Source of the DNA: JAWQFO01 sp033436665
Lineage (GTDB): Bacteria > Pseudomonadota > Alphaproteobacteria > Rhodobacterales > Rhodobacteraceae
Assembly (NCBI RefSeq): GCF_033436665.1
Contig: NZ_JAWQFO010000007.1
Span: forward strand, 186,001-250,000
Length of the DNA stretch: 64,000 nucleotides
Reading direction: 5' to 3'
This document shows, piece after piece, positions 24,265-32,651 of this stretch; position 1 is the first letter of the stretch, and every line of letters begins with the position of its first letter. The position numbers and the translations under genes are program-made. The notes under the pieces are model-generated. The model was not told the DNA's origin, did no database searches, and saw only the letters and a program-made list of their open reading frames with translations.

Positions 24265-25125
24265 ATGAAAGACACCCCGGACAGATTCGAACGGCTGCCC
24301 AATGCTGCCGGCGTCGGCTACAAGCCGCAGCATTTCGCCGACCTCATGGCCGACCCCGGCCCGGTCGCGTGGCTCGAGGTGCATGCCGAGAACTACATGG
24401 GCGACGGCGGACGTCCGCAGGCGCAGCTGCGGGCCTTGTCCGAACGCTTCGTGCTGTCGGTCCACGGCGTCGGTCTGAGCATCGGTGGAGAGGGTCCGCT
24501 CGACCCCGAGCATCTGGCGCGGCTGGCGCATCTGGTGAAGACGGTCCAGCCGGCATCGTTTTCGGAGCATCTCGCCTGGTCGACCCACGGCGCGGAGTAT
24601 TTCAACGACCTGCTGCCGCTGCCCTATACCACGGCAACGCTGACGCGCGTGGCGAGGCACATCGACGAAGTGCAGGAGGCGCTTGGGCGCCGAATGCTGC
24701 TGGAGAATCCGTCGAGCTACCTGACGTTCGCCGAAAGCACGTGGTCGGAAACCGATTTTCTGTCTGAACTCGTGGCGCGCACCGGCTGCGGACTCCTGCT
24801 TGACGTGAACAACGTATTCGTCTCGGCGGTGAACCTCGACCAGTCGCCGCAAGATTACATCGACGCTTTCCCGCTGGAGCATGTCGGCGAAATGCACGTC
24901 GGCGGGCATGACGAGGATGCCGACGACACGGGGGCGCCGCTTCTGATCGACAGTCACGGCAAGCCGGTGGTCGAACCGGTCTGGGCGCTTCTCGACTACA
25001 CCCTCGCCCGCTCCGGCCCACGTCCCGTTCTGCTCGAGCGCGACAACGACGTGCCGGACTGGGCCGGGCTGCGCTCCGAAGCGGGCCGAGTCGCCGCCAG
25101 CCTGTCGCGACAAGAGGCCGCATGA
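24265..25125 (+). CDS. bufB: BufB-type DUF692 multinuclear iron enzyme
   Basis: A 286-residue TIM-barrel DUF692/MbnB-family protein that modifies Cys residues of the BufA precursor using a multinuclear iron centre. The metal-binding blocks are visible: LEVHAENYMG (near residue 33), SVHGVGLSIGG, SEHLAW, LLENPSSYL, LLDVNNVFVS, MHVGGHDE and LERDNDVP. The start may be ATG 24256 or 24265. It overlaps bufC by ATGA at 25122, so the partner subunit is co-translated. Confidence 0.9.
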   Translation: MKDTPDRFERLPNAAGVGYKPQHFADLMADPGPVAWLEVHAENYMGDGGRPQAQLRALSERFVLSVHGVGLSIGGEGPLDPEHLARLAHLVKTVQPASFSEHLAWSTHGAEYFNDLLPLPYTTATLTRVARHIDEVQEALGRRMLLENPSSYLTFAESTWSETDFLSELVARTGCGLLLDVNNVFVSAVNLDQSPQDYIDAFPLEHVGEMHVGGHDEDADDTGAPLLIDSHGKPVVEPVWALLDYTLARSGPRPVLLERDNDVPDWAGLRSEAGRVAASLSRQEAA

Positions 25126-25877
25126 GCGTTTCGCAGAGCGATTTCAGGGCCGCCCTGCTGAACCCCGAAACGCCCGTGCCGGAAGGGCTGCACGATGCCG
25201 CGGACCGCACCGCCGGACGGCGTTTCTCGGTCTATCGCAACAATGTCACGGTTTCGCTGCTGGACGCGTTGCGTGTCGCGTTTCCGCTGCTGCGCAGGCT
25301 TGTCGGGGACAAGTTCGACCCGCTGGCGCTGGCCTATCTGCGCACGTCGCCACCAAGTTCGCCGGTGATGATGTTCTACGGGGATACGATGCCCCGCTTT
25401 CTGGCGTCCTACGAACCGCTTGCGCACCTCGGATACCTGCCCGACTGCGCCCGGCTCGACCTCGCCCTGCGGCGCTCCTACCACGCGGCGGATTGCATGC
25501 CGCTGGCGCCCGAGGACCTGCATATCGATCCCGACACCCTCGACGATCTCCGGCTGAAGCTGGCCCCCTCCAGCATCGTTCTGCGTTCTGACTGGCCGCT
25601 GTTCGACATCTGGCGTTTCACGATGCAGCCGGGCGCGCCGAAACCGCGCGCCGTGGCGCAGGACGTTCTGGTGGTCCGGACCGACTACGACCCCGCGCCG
25701 CATCTTCTGCGGAATGGAGCGGCGGCGTGGTTTGAGGCATTGGAGGACGGGAAGACGCTTGGTGCCGCGCAGCAGGCGGTGCTGTCTGGACATCCGGACT
25801 TCGACCTTGCCGCGACCCTCACGCTCGCGCTCGACACGGGCGCCCTGAAACTCGAAGTGGAATCGGAAACGCCATGA
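25122..25877 (+). CDS. bufC: BufC-type DUF2063 partner protein
   Basis: A 251-residue MbnC-like partner of the DUF692 enzyme, thought to present the precursor to BufB. The N-terminal DUF2063 motif GRRFSVYRNNVTVSLLDALR (residues 33-52) and FPLLRRLVG are clear. The older annotation as a DNA-binding protein is probably misleading. It overlaps bufB and doxX by 4 bases on each side. Confidence 0.9.
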   Translation: MSVSQSDFRAALLNPETPVPEGLHDAADRTAGRRFSVYRNNVTVSLLDALRVAFPLLRRLVGDKFDPLALAYLRTSPPSSPVMMFYGDTMPRFLASYEPLAHLGYLPDCARLDLALRRSYHAADCMPLAPEDLHIDPDTLDDLRLKLAPSSIVLRSDWPLFDIWRFTMQPGAPKPRAVAQDVLVVRTDYDPAPHLLRNGAAAWFEALEDGKTLGAAQQAVLSGHPDFDLAATLTLALDTGALKLEVESETP

Positions 25878-26416
25878 ATTCAGTCTACCTTCACATCGCC
25901 GATCGCCTGAACCGGTCCGACTGGCTTTTGAGCCTGCTGGCGCGCTTCGTCTTCGCGGCCACCCTTTTGTTCTATTTCTGGGTTTCCGGCGTCACCAAGC
26001 TGGGCGACGGGATCTTCGGCCTCTTCCGGCCCTCGGTAGGCGCCTATGCGCAGATCTTTCCCAAAGCGATGGAGGCCGTCGGCTACGACACCTCGCAACT
26101 TGCCTTCTGGCACTGGGCGGTGGTGTTCGCCGGAACCGTCGCCGAGTTCGTGCTGCCGCTTCTGATAGTCATCGGCCTGCTGACCCGCCTCGCCGCCCTC
26201 GGCATGATCGGCTTCGTCGTGGTCCAGAGCCTCACCGACATCTACGGCCACGGCGCACTCGAAGACCCGGCGACAATGGGCGCCTGGTTCGACCGGTTCC
26301 CCGACAGCGTGATCATGGACCAGCGCACGTTTTGGGTCTTCGTCCTGCTGGTCCTCGTCCTCAAGGGCGCCGGGCCACTCTCGGCCGACCGCGCCCTGCG
26401 CCGGTTCGCCAGCTAG
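25874..26416 (+). CDS. DoxX family membrane protein
   Basis: A 180-residue inner-membrane protein with four predicted helices and the DoxX pattern (RFVFAATLLFYFWVSGVTKL near the N-terminus). DoxX genes regularly end bufferin operons, where they are thought to contribute redox or membrane functions. The start overlaps the bufC stop (ATGA). It converges with the Spx/ArsC-like gene with a 1-base gap. Confidence 0.87.
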   Translation: MNSVYLHIADRLNRSDWLLSLLARFVFAATLLFYFWVSGVTKLGDGIFGLFRPSVGAYAQIFPKAMEAVGYDTSQLAFWHWAVVFAGTVAEFVLPLLIVIGLLTRLAALGMIGFVVVQSLTDIYGHGALEDPATMGAWFDRFPDSVIMDQRTFWVFVLLVLVLKGAGPLSADRALRRFAS

Positions 26417-26417
26417 G

Positions 26418-26732
26418 TCAGACTCCCAGCGCCGCGCGCGTCTCGTCCGTCCAGCCGAGGTGCAGCGTTCCGCCAGCATCGATCAGCGGCCGTTTCATCA
26501 GCGCGGGGTGTTGCGCGATCAGATCGGCGGGCGGCAAATCGCGCTCTGCCGGATCGAGCCCGCGCCAGGTTGTCGAGCGCGTGTTGACCAGCGCCGGTCC
26601 GAATTCATCCAGCGCACGGCGAAACACCGTTGCGGGCAGGCCGTCGGCCCTCACGTCGACCAGTTCCGCCTCGGGAAGCGCCTTCAGCGCCTTCCGGCAG
26701 GTGTCGCATGTCTTCAGACCGTAGAGTTGCAC
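26418..26732 (-). CDS. ArsC/Spx-like thioredoxin-fold protein
   Basis: A 104-residue ArsC-family protein. The N-terminal LKTCDTCRKAL has the CxxC pair (Cys9/Cys12 region), and MKRPLI with the preceding HPALMK block is typical. The CxxC form is more Spx/YffB-like than a true arsenate reductase, so a redox or regulatory function is as likely as arsenate reduction. GTG 26732 follows a strong GGAGGGAGGG box. Confidence 0.82.
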   Translation of the reverse strand: MQLYGLKTCDTCRKALKALPEAELVDVRADGLPATVFRRALDEFGPALVNTRSTTWRGLDPAERDLPPADLIAQHPALMKRPLIDAGGTLHLGWTDETRAALGV

Positions 26733-26869
26733 TCGATTTTCCCTCCCTCCGGTTGCGCATCGCGAATCTCCGCAACTTTCATCCTGTTTGCCTTGATTTT
26801 TCAATCCGACGTGCAATCTCCTTACGTGGGGGAGGGTTGCTGACCGCGTCTTCCTCCGCACTTGAATGC

Positions 26870-26891
26870 CCGCACGCGACTTGTCGTGCGG
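26870..26891 (+). promoter_or_regulatory. hairpin in the cold-shock gene leader
   Basis: CCGCACG (26870-26876) pairs with CGTGCGG (26885-26891), 14 bases before the AAAGGAGG box. Structured leaders are common in cold-shock genes and may tune translation with temperature; that role is inferred. Confidence 0.35.
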
Positions 26892-26920
26892 CAAGACTGT
26901 CTAAAGGAGGCACGGAAACC

Positions 26921-27127
26921 ATGCCAAATGGCACCGTGAAATGGTTCAACACGACGAAAGGCTACGGCTTCATCGCGCCCGAGAGCGGAGGGTCGGATGT
27001 TTTCGTGCATATTTCGGCCGTCGAACGCTCCGGTCTGACCGGGCTGGCCGACAATCAGAAAGTCAGCTTCGAGCTGTCCGAGGGACGCGACGGTCGCAAG
27101 ATGGCGACCGACCTGAAACTGCTCTGA
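26921..27127 (+). CDS. cspA: cold-shock domain protein (CspA family)
   Basis: A 68-residue OB-fold nucleic-acid-binding protein. RNP1 (KGYGFIAP) and RNP2 (VFVHISAVE) are intact, and length is standard. The AAAGGAGG box is well placed before ATG 26921. It acts as an RNA chaperone or antiterminator in cold or stationary phase. It has its own leader of about 190 bases. Confidence 0.95.
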   Translation: MPNGTVKWFNTTKGYGFIAPESGGSDVFVHISAVERSGLTGLADNQKVSFELSEGRDGRKMATDLKLL

Positions 27128-27135
27128 CGGTTTCA

Positions 27136-27151
27136 CGGGTCGCCTGACCCG
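27136..27151 (+). terminator. weak hairpin after the cold-shock gene
   Basis: CGGGTC (27136-27141) and GACCCG (27146-27151) form a 6-bp stem 8 bases after the cspA stop. Only CTTCAT follows, so termination may be incomplete. Confidence 0.4.
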
Positions 27152-27253
27152 CTTCATCGCAATTCGAAGGCCCGTCAGAGACGGCTCCCGGAAGAATTCG
27201 CCTCGTCCGATCCGCCAGGGTCGGACACCAATCGCAGGGCCGACGCGCGCGGT

Positions 27254-28450
27254 CTAGCCGAGACGCGCCTCGAGCGACGCGTAGCCACGAAACCGCACGC
27301 GCCCACCGTGCCGCCGGGCAGCAATCTCGTAATCCGGGTATCGCTGTAGGAAACTTGCGACAGCGATCCGCCCTTCCATCCGTGCCAGCGTCAGCCCGAC
27401 ACAGACATGCGGGCCGCCGGCGAAGGCCAGATGACGGTTCGGGCGTCGCGCGATGTCGAACCGGTCGGGCGCCTCGAACACCTCCGGATCCCGGTTTGCC
27501 GCCCCGATGCACAGGTGCAGGTTGGTGCCCGCGGGGATATACACGCCGCCCAGCGTCACCGCCCGCGCAGTTTCGCGATTGCCGAACTGGTTGGGCGAGT
27601 TGACCCGCAGCACCTCTTCGATCGCACTGTCGATCTGCCCGGGCTCTAGCTGCAGCCGCGCCTTCTGGTCCGGATGGTCGTGGAGCAGCGCCAGCGCGTT
27701 GCCGATCAGGTTGGTCGTGGTCTCGTGCCCGGCGTTGAGAATGAAGATGCAGTTCTGGATCAGCTCGATCTCGGACAGCTTGCCGTCGGCGTCGCCCGCG
27801 ATCAGCCGGGTCAGAACGTCGGTCTCGGGATCCCCCGGAGCGACCCGTCGCCGCGCGATGAGATCCGCAAGGTAGGCCTTGAACCCCCGCACGGCTTCAT
27901 GCCCCCGGTCAAGCTCTTGCCTGCTCAGCACCGGCTCGAGGGCGCCGAGGATCGCCAGGGACCAGTCGCGCAGCGGCCCGCGCTCGGCTGTAGGCACGTC
28001 GAGCAGGTTGCCGATCACCTGGATGGGGATCGAGGCCGCGAAGTCCTCGATCAGGTCCGGTTGGTCCGGCATCTCGTCGAGCAGCGCGTCGATGGTCGAG
28101 ATCAGCCCCGGCTCCATCCGCTGCAGCGCCCGCGGGGTCAAGGCCGAGGTCATGATCCGCCGGACCCGCGTGTGCAGCGGCGGGTCGTTGAACACGAGGC
28201 TCGTGGTGTGGTGCTCGTAGAGCGGGCTGCCGGGTCCGAACTTGGGTGCGAAGACCGCGTGCTTGTCCGAGATGTAGGTTTCGGTATCGCGGTAAATCGC
28301 GGTCAGGTCGGCATGGCGCGCCACCAGCACAGAGCCGTCGGGCTGCGGGCAGACCGGCGCCTCGCGCAGCAGCCGGTCGTAATGCGGAAACGGGTTCTCG
28401 GTGAAGTCGTCCGGCAGAGCGTCGAGGATGAGCATGGGCGCGAGTGTCAC
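27254..28450 (-). CDS. cytochrome P450
   Basis: A 398-residue soluble bacterial P450. The I-helix AGHETT (near residue 241), the ExxR motif EEVLR and the heme-binding loop FAGGPHVCVG (Cys near residue 349) are all intact. Length is standard and there is no membrane anchor. No ferredoxin or reductase gene is adjacent, so electron partners must be elsewhere. An internal ATG at 28435 is an alternative start. Substrate unknown. Confidence 0.92.
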   Translation of the reverse strand: MTLAPMLILDALPDDFTENPFPHYDRLLREAPVCPQPDGSVLVARHADLTAIYRDTETYISDKHAVFAPKFGPGSPLYEHHTTSLVFNDPPLHTRVRRIMTSALTPRALQRMEPGLISTIDALLDEMPDQPDLIEDFAASIPIQVIGNLLDVPTAERGPLRDWSLAILGALEPVLSRQELDRGHEAVRGFKAYLADLIARRRVAPGDPETDVLTRLIAGDADGKLSEIELIQNCIFILNAGHETTTNLIGNALALLHDHPDQKARLQLEPGQIDSAIEEVLRVNSPNQFGNRETARAVTLGGVYIPAGTNLHLCIGAANRDPEVFEAPDRFDIARRPNRHLAFAGGPHVCVGLTLARMEGRIAVASFLQRYPDYEIAARRHGGRVRFRGYASLEARLG

Positions 28451-28492
28451 CGACGCGCCCGCGCTGTCAAAGGGTTATCGTCCCCCGCCATG

Positions 28493-28522
28493 AAAACAGC
28501 CGCCCGGAGCGACCGGGCGGCT
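28493..28522 (-). terminator. minus-strand intrinsic terminator
   Basis: AGCCGCCCGG and CCGGGCGGCT form a perfect 10-bp stem with a 5-base loop (28498-28522), followed on the minus strand by GTTTT (to 28493). It must end a transcript coming from 28523-28710, since the P450 gene starts downstream of it. Confidence 0.65.
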
Positions 28523-28548
28523 GGCGCATCGCGCTGCCCCGGGGGAGG

Positions 28549-28689
28549 TCAGGAGTTCCGTCGGTTGTTGCCCTTGCACGCCCCCGAGGGCGGGCAGGCG
28601 CGAACCGGCGAAGCGCGCAATGCCGCCGGACCATTCGGAGCCGCGTGAGGGTGCGCGCTCCGGCTGCAGGGCCCGGCCGGGAATGTCAC
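28549..28689 (-). CDS. possible 46-residue ORF in a small transcription unit
   Basis: GTG 28689 is preceded by GGTGG and a -10-like TAGAAT (28708-28703), and the ORF ends 26 bases before a perfect terminator. The product is basic with three Cys and ends CKGNNRRNS; I do not recognise it. The unit could instead be a non-coding RNA of about 200 bases. Evidence is positional only. Confidence 0.25.
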   Translation of the reverse strand: MTFPAGPCSRSAHPHAAPNGPAALRASPVRACPPSGACKGNNRRNS

Positions 28690-28882
28690 TACCACCGATA
28701 GAATTCTAGCACCGGCGGTCGCGCCACGCCAGCGATTTCACGGCGCTGCGTTCCGGGGGCCGCGCAGTCGACGGGTGACGGCACCGTGATCGCGCGGCGC
28801 GCGGCGACATGGAACCTCGCGCCACGATGCCCGTTGTGCGGGTGATCCCCGCGCCGCGGGGCGACAGAGAAAGGAGCATGAC

Positions 28883-29443
28883 ATGACCGAGATCACCAAT
28901 GCGAAAATCCTGATCATGGCTACCGACGGGTTCGAACAGTCCGAACTGCAGGTGCCGCTGACGAAACTGCGCGAGGCCGGCGCCGAGGTGCATGTCGCCT
29001 CGCCCGAAGGCCGCGAGATCACCGGCTGGGATGACAAGAACTGGGGCGAGAGCGTTCCGGCGGACCTGTCGATCTCGGAGGCGTCTGTCGAGACCTACGA
29101 CGCGCTGGTCCTGCCCGGCGGGCAGATCAACCCCGACATCCTGCGCATGAACGAAGAGGCCATTGCGCTGGTGAAGGGCTTCGCTGACTCCGGCAAGGTG
29201 CTGGCCGCGATTTGCCACGGACCGTGGCTGCTGGTCGAAGCCGGCGTCGCCCGCGACCGCAACGTGACCTCTTGGCCGTCCCTGCGCACCGATCTCGAGA
29301 ACGCCGGCGGCAAGTGGACAGATGCCGAGGTGGTGACCGACCATGGCATCATCACCAGCCGCAACCCCGGAGATCTCGACGCCTTCGTGGCGAAGATCAT
29401 CGAGGAAGTGAAGGAAGGCCGCCACGATCGCCAAGCCGCCTGA
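28883..29443 (+). CDS. PfpI/DJ-1-family protein (type 1 glutamine amidotransferase fold)
   Basis: A 186-residue DJ-1/PfpI superfamily protein. The nucleophile motif AAICHGPWLL (Cys near residue 111) and the acidic ATDGFEQSEL near residue 13 match the PfpI/YhbO-type stress proteins, which have been assigned deglycase, glyoxalase or chaperone roles. A strong AAAGGAG box precedes ATG 28883 and an intrinsic terminator follows, so it is monocistronic. Confidence 0.9.
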   Translation: MTEITNAKILIMATDGFEQSELQVPLTKLREAGAEVHVASPEGREITGWDDKNWGESVPADLSISEASVETYDALVLPGGQINPDILRMNEEAIALVKGFADSGKVLAAICHGPWLLVEAGVARDRNVTSWPSLRTDLENAGGKWTDAEVVTDHGIITSRNPGDLDAFVAKIIEEVKEGRHDRQAA

Positions 29444-29464
29444 GTTTTGAGACCTGCCTCGACT

Positions 29465-29490
29465 GCCGCGCCTTCGGGCGCGGCTTTTTT
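29465..29490 (+). terminator. intrinsic terminator of the PfpI-family gene
   Basis: GCCGCGCC, a TTCG loop and GGCGCGGC (29465-29484) followed by six T (29485-29490): a textbook Rho-independent terminator 21 bases after the stop. Confidence 0.9.
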
Positions 29491-29682
29491 CTGCGATGCG
29501 GCAGATCGGCATTCTGCGTAGGTCTTTTGCGCCCAGCGCCGGTTCGGAAGGTTTTCGGGTGCGCCGGAGTTCGTCTACGCGATGAGGGTAGCGCCGGACC
29601 CGAGGGTGGGCGAGAAGCTTCCGCCCTGAGGGGCGGGTCGGGTGCTGCCCGGCGTTGCCGAGCGAGAAACACCGAAGTCGGG

Positions 29683-30621
29683 CTAATTTTCCATACCTTT
29701 GTGGGCAGACATAGCGTCGATGAGTTCCTGCTTCCATGTCCCGTAGTTTACGTTACGACCTTCAACTATCCAATCAGTTCGTCCATTACGAGATGTTCCA
29801 AAGAGAAAAACAGCTGCTGCGCTAGGGCTCCCAAAAGAAACATCCTCACAAAGGCGAAAATTCCTCTCACCCTCGTGAACCATAATTCCAAAATTCTTCG
29901 CTTCATCACGGAATGATTTAACTTTTTCATTAAATGAAACCTTTTCCTTGAGCGAACCTACAGACCCCGCCATCAGAACGAACTCACCTTCGCTCTCCAC
30001 TGCGCGCGCAGATATTCCGGCGCCCTTGTTTTCTAGAATGAAGGTAACTTCCGCTAGCTCTGGCTCAAGTTGAGTCGCCGTATGCCTTATGGCGGTTCCA
30101 CCAGCCTTACTCTTCTGTTGTTTCAGGAGATCAAAGCCAATGACCGGGAAAATCAACTGCATTTCTTCTAAGAAAGTATGCATATCTGAGATGTCTGCCT
30201 CAGGAAGTAATTCAAACGATGGCGCTGTGGAATTATCGATTACCGATCTTTTAGCGGATTCAATCAACCCAATTACTCGTCCCTCGAGAAAACGCACATG
30301 CGCCTTGGTCAAGTTCATATCCTTGCTCGTAACAGCAATAAAATGATCCCAATAATCTTTAGACTTATTGTGCTCATACAGGCGCTTGCCAATCTCATCA
30401 CCCTCGCCAACATAAACTCTTGTCAGACTGCTCCCCTGATCATCGGGGCCGTAAAGCAAATACACACCTGTTCGTTTCAGTTCGGATCTGCCAAGTGCAT
30501 CTTCGAGGCGAGTGCGAGGCGCAGCGAGTACATGACCAGTCCAATTCATAATTTCAGCAGTGAGAATTCCAGTCGCAGTACCGTCTGCGAGGTAGAGTCG
30601 AACGGACCGACCATTCGCCAT
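29683..30621 (-). CDS. GIY-YIG nuclease-domain protein with C-terminal DUF4357-like region, AT-rich
   Basis: A 312-residue protein. A GIY-YIG-like domain (GVYLLYGP near residue 52, VYVGEGDEIGKRLYEHN near 69, Glu in FLEGRVIGLI near 113) is followed by a DUF4357-like C-terminal part with FGSPSAAAVFLFG. Base composition and codon use are clearly AT-richer than every neighbour, which indicates recent transfer. The start codon overlaps the thyX stop (TAATG at 30623-30619), so it is translated behind thyX. Role unknown; such genes occur in defence and accessory islands. Confidence 0.82.
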   Translation of the reverse strand: MANGRSVRLYLADGTATGILTAEIMNWTGHVLAAPRTRLEDALGRSELKRTGVYLLYGPDDQGSSLTRVYVGEGDEIGKRLYEHNKSKDYWDHFIAVTSKDMNLTKAHVRFLEGRVIGLIESAKRSVIDNSTAPSFELLPEADISDMHTFLEEMQLIFPVIGFDLLKQQKSKAGGTAIRHTATQLEPELAEVTFILENKGAGISARAVESEGEFVLMAGSVGSLKEKVSFNEKVKSFRDEAKNFGIMVHEGERNFRLCEDVSFGSPSAAAVFLFGTSRNGRTDWIVEGRNVNYGTWKQELIDAMSAHKGMEN

Positions 30622-31526
30622 TACCCAATCACCCCCTCAAACTCCCGCCATTCCCCCTTGCTCATACCGGACGTCTCCTGCGTGACCTCCTCACCCTTGA
30701 GCATCCGCCGGAGGCACTCCAGCGCCTTGCCCGAGAGCGTCGCCCCACCCAGGCGATAATCCTCGAACGCCCGATATGCCGCCGGAACCCAGTCGGCGAC
30801 CATGTCGCAGATCGCCTCGGCGTAGACCCGGATCTCGTATTGGGCGTGGGTGTCGGCGCGAAGCCGCAGGAAATGGAAAAGGTTGTGCAGGTCCACCTTC
30901 CAATACCATTGGGTGTAGACGTTCGCGGGCAGGTTCATGCGGGCGAGTTCGCGCGCCAACCCGTTCTGCCCCTCCTGCGAGATCATCTCTTCGTAATGGT
31001 CGTAGCACCGGTTGCTGTCGGCCTTCAGGATCTCCAGCACCCGCGCCGCCTCGGCGCCTTCCAGCGCCGCACCGCGGCCCTGGTTGTTGACGGTCGATTG
31101 CGCGGCCAGCGCATCGGGCGCGGGGATATAGAATTCGCGGTCGAGGATCGAGTAGCGCGCGGAGTATTCGTTGACGTTGGCGGTGCGGTGCCGGATCCAC
31201 TGGCGGGCGACGAAGACCGGCAGCTTGACGTGCAATTTCAGCTCGCACATCTCGAACGGAGTCGAGTGCCAGTGGCGCATGAGATAACGGATCAGCCCCT
31301 CGTCGTTGGAGACCGATTTCGTGCCGCGGCCATAGCTGACCCGCGCCGCCTGGCAGATCGCCGCGTCGTCGCCCATGTAGTCGATGACCCGCACAAAACC
31401 GTGGTCAAGCACCGGCACGGCCTTGTAGAGATGCGCCTCCATGCCTTCGCTCACCGCACGCAGGGTGGGCCGGGGCTCGGCCCGCAACGCGTCGATTTCG
31501 GCCTGCTGGTCGGGGCTGAGCGGCAT
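30621..31526 (-). CDS. thyX: FAD-dependent thymidylate synthase ThyX
   Basis: A 301-residue flavin-dependent thymidylate synthase making dTMP from dUMP. The ThyX motif RHRTANVNEYSARYS (near residue 113) is intact, and length fits the alphaproteobacterial form. ATG 31526 is set by the AAAGGAC box; the long frame upstream of it is non-coding overlap with the divergent lipoprotein gene. The AT-rich nuclease gene is fused to its 3' end by a stop/start overlap. Confidence 0.95.
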   Translation of the reverse strand: MPLSPDQQAEIDALRAEPRPTLRAVSEGMEAHLYKAVPVLDHGFVRVIDYMGDDAAICQAARVSYGRGTKSVSNDEGLIRYLMRHWHSTPFEMCELKLHVKLPVFVARQWIRHRTANVNEYSARYSILDREFYIPAPDALAAQSTVNNQGRGAALEGAEAARVLEILKADSNRCYDHYEEMISQEGQNGLARELARMNLPANVYTQWYWKVDLHNLFHFLRLRADTHAQYEIRVYAEAICDMVADWVPAAYRAFEDYRLGGATLSGKALECLRRMLKGEEVTQETSGMSKGEWREFEGVIG

Positions 31527-31715
31527 GGGACGGTCCTTTCTACCAGATGAGTCGTGTCGCACTATATCTGGCAGGTCGGCAGGCGGGAACCGCGATATGC
31601 GGTATTGCGCATCGGCAAGGCTGCAACACACGCCGTGCGCATCGCTTTGGTGTAATTGACAAAAGGCGGCGCGGAAGGAAACTGTCGAAAAAATTCGAGA
31701 CAGAGGCAGTCGAGC

Positions 31716-32651
31716 ATGAAACTTCCAACCCTCAGCCTTGTGCTGTGCCTTTCGCTTGCGGCCTGCGGCGACGGCAACCCGTTCGAAGAGGACAGCGCGT
31801 CCGAAGGCCCCGGCACGGAAGAGCCGACCGGTCCGGATATTCCGGAAGAGCTGTCCGGCAACCTGCGCGGCTTCAGCTACAACCCGAACAAGGAAACGCT
31901 GACCATCCGCGGCGTCGACCTCGAGGACAGCCCGTTCCGTGCCAAGTACCGCCGCCGCGCCAATCTCGACCGCGCGGGTTACGAGGCCTACACCCAGCAG
32001 GACGGGTCCCTGGACCGGCACAGCACGGCCTACGTCAAGGATATCCGGGGCACCCGGGCCGCGGTCGTGGTCACCGGCGGCCAGTTCGAGGAGTTCTTCG
32101 CCGGCGGTCGCTACTCCGCCAAGACCTATTCCGCCCCGGTCGACGAGGGCAGCAACCGGCAGCGCGGCCTGATCAGCTATGCCGGGCGCTATGTCGGCAT
32201 GCTCAACATCGAGGGGTCGGGCGAGGACCTGATCGAGGTCAAGGACGGCACGCCGCAATCCTTCCGCTCGAAACAGGCCGCCGAGGTCACGGGCCGGGCG
32301 CTGGTGACCGGCAGTTTCTCGGACCGGCGCGTCGATGGCATCATCACCCGCCGCAAGGTGGTCGATTACGTCGACGGCGACGGCGACACACTGCGGGTCC
32401 GCGATCTTGCACTGGACGCGGGCAACATCGACGACAACGGCAGCTTCACAAGTACCGTCTCTCAGGGCAACACCGTCAAGGGAAGCTACGGCGGCGTCTT
32501 CGGCGGCAAGGGCGCCTCGGAGGTCGCGGGCGTCCTGAAGGCCGAAGAGCACATCAACGGCTTCGACGGCATCATCGAGCACGGCGTGTTCGTCATGGGA
32601 GCCTGTGGCAAGAAGGGGCAGGACCGCCTCTGCAAACAGCCCAAGCCCTAG
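31716..32651 (+). CDS. putative Slam-dependent surface lipoprotein
   Basis: A 311-residue lipoprotein. The signal ends in the lipobox LAAC (Cys17) and is followed by an acidic, proline-rich linker (residues 18-48), as in surface-anchored lipoproteins. The C-terminal part resembles the TbpB/factor-H-binding-type beta-barrel, with GSYGGVFGGKGASEVAG near residue 262. A Cys pair lies near the C-terminus (GACGKKGQDRLC). It is directly followed by a Slam-type outer-membrane gene with zero spacing, which supports export to the cell surface. Ligand unknown. Confidence 0.75.
   Translation: MKLPTLSLVLCLSLAACGDGNPFEEDSASEGPGTEEPTGPDIPEELSGNLRGFSYNPNKETLTIRGVDLEDSPFRAKYRRRANLDRAGYEAYTQQDGSLDRHSTAYVKDIRGTRAAVVVTGGQFEEFFAGGRYSAKTYSAPVDEGSNRQRGLISYAGRYVGMLNIEGSGEDLIEVKDGTPQSFRSKQAAEVTGRALVTGSFSDRRVDGIITRRKVVDYVDGDGDTLRVRDLALDAGNIDDNGSFTSTVSQGNTVKGSYGGVFGGKGASEVAGVLKAEEHINGFDGIIEHGVFVMGACGKKGQDRLCKQPKP

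Larger units (their letters stand above)
28451..28882. other. 432-base gap between P450 and the PfpI-family gene
   Basis: This gap has no long gene. It contains, on the minus strand, a perfect terminator (28493-28522), a possible 46-residue ORF (28549-28689) and a TAGAATTCTA palindrome (28699-28708). On the plus side there is a CCCCGC/GCGGGG hairpin (28847-28861) just before the AAAGGAG box of the PfpI-family gene. The middle part (28710-28840) shows nothing I can support. Confidence 0.5.

Noticed and set aside
29618..29636. CCGCCC/GGGCGG hairpin after the GIY-YIG gene
   Set aside because: Stem of only 6 bp without T-tract on either strand; not strong enough to call a terminator.
31597..31612. 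ATGCG/CGCAT dyad in the thyX-lipoprotein gap
   Set aside because: Only 5-bp arms, not aligned with a clear promoter; expected by chance.
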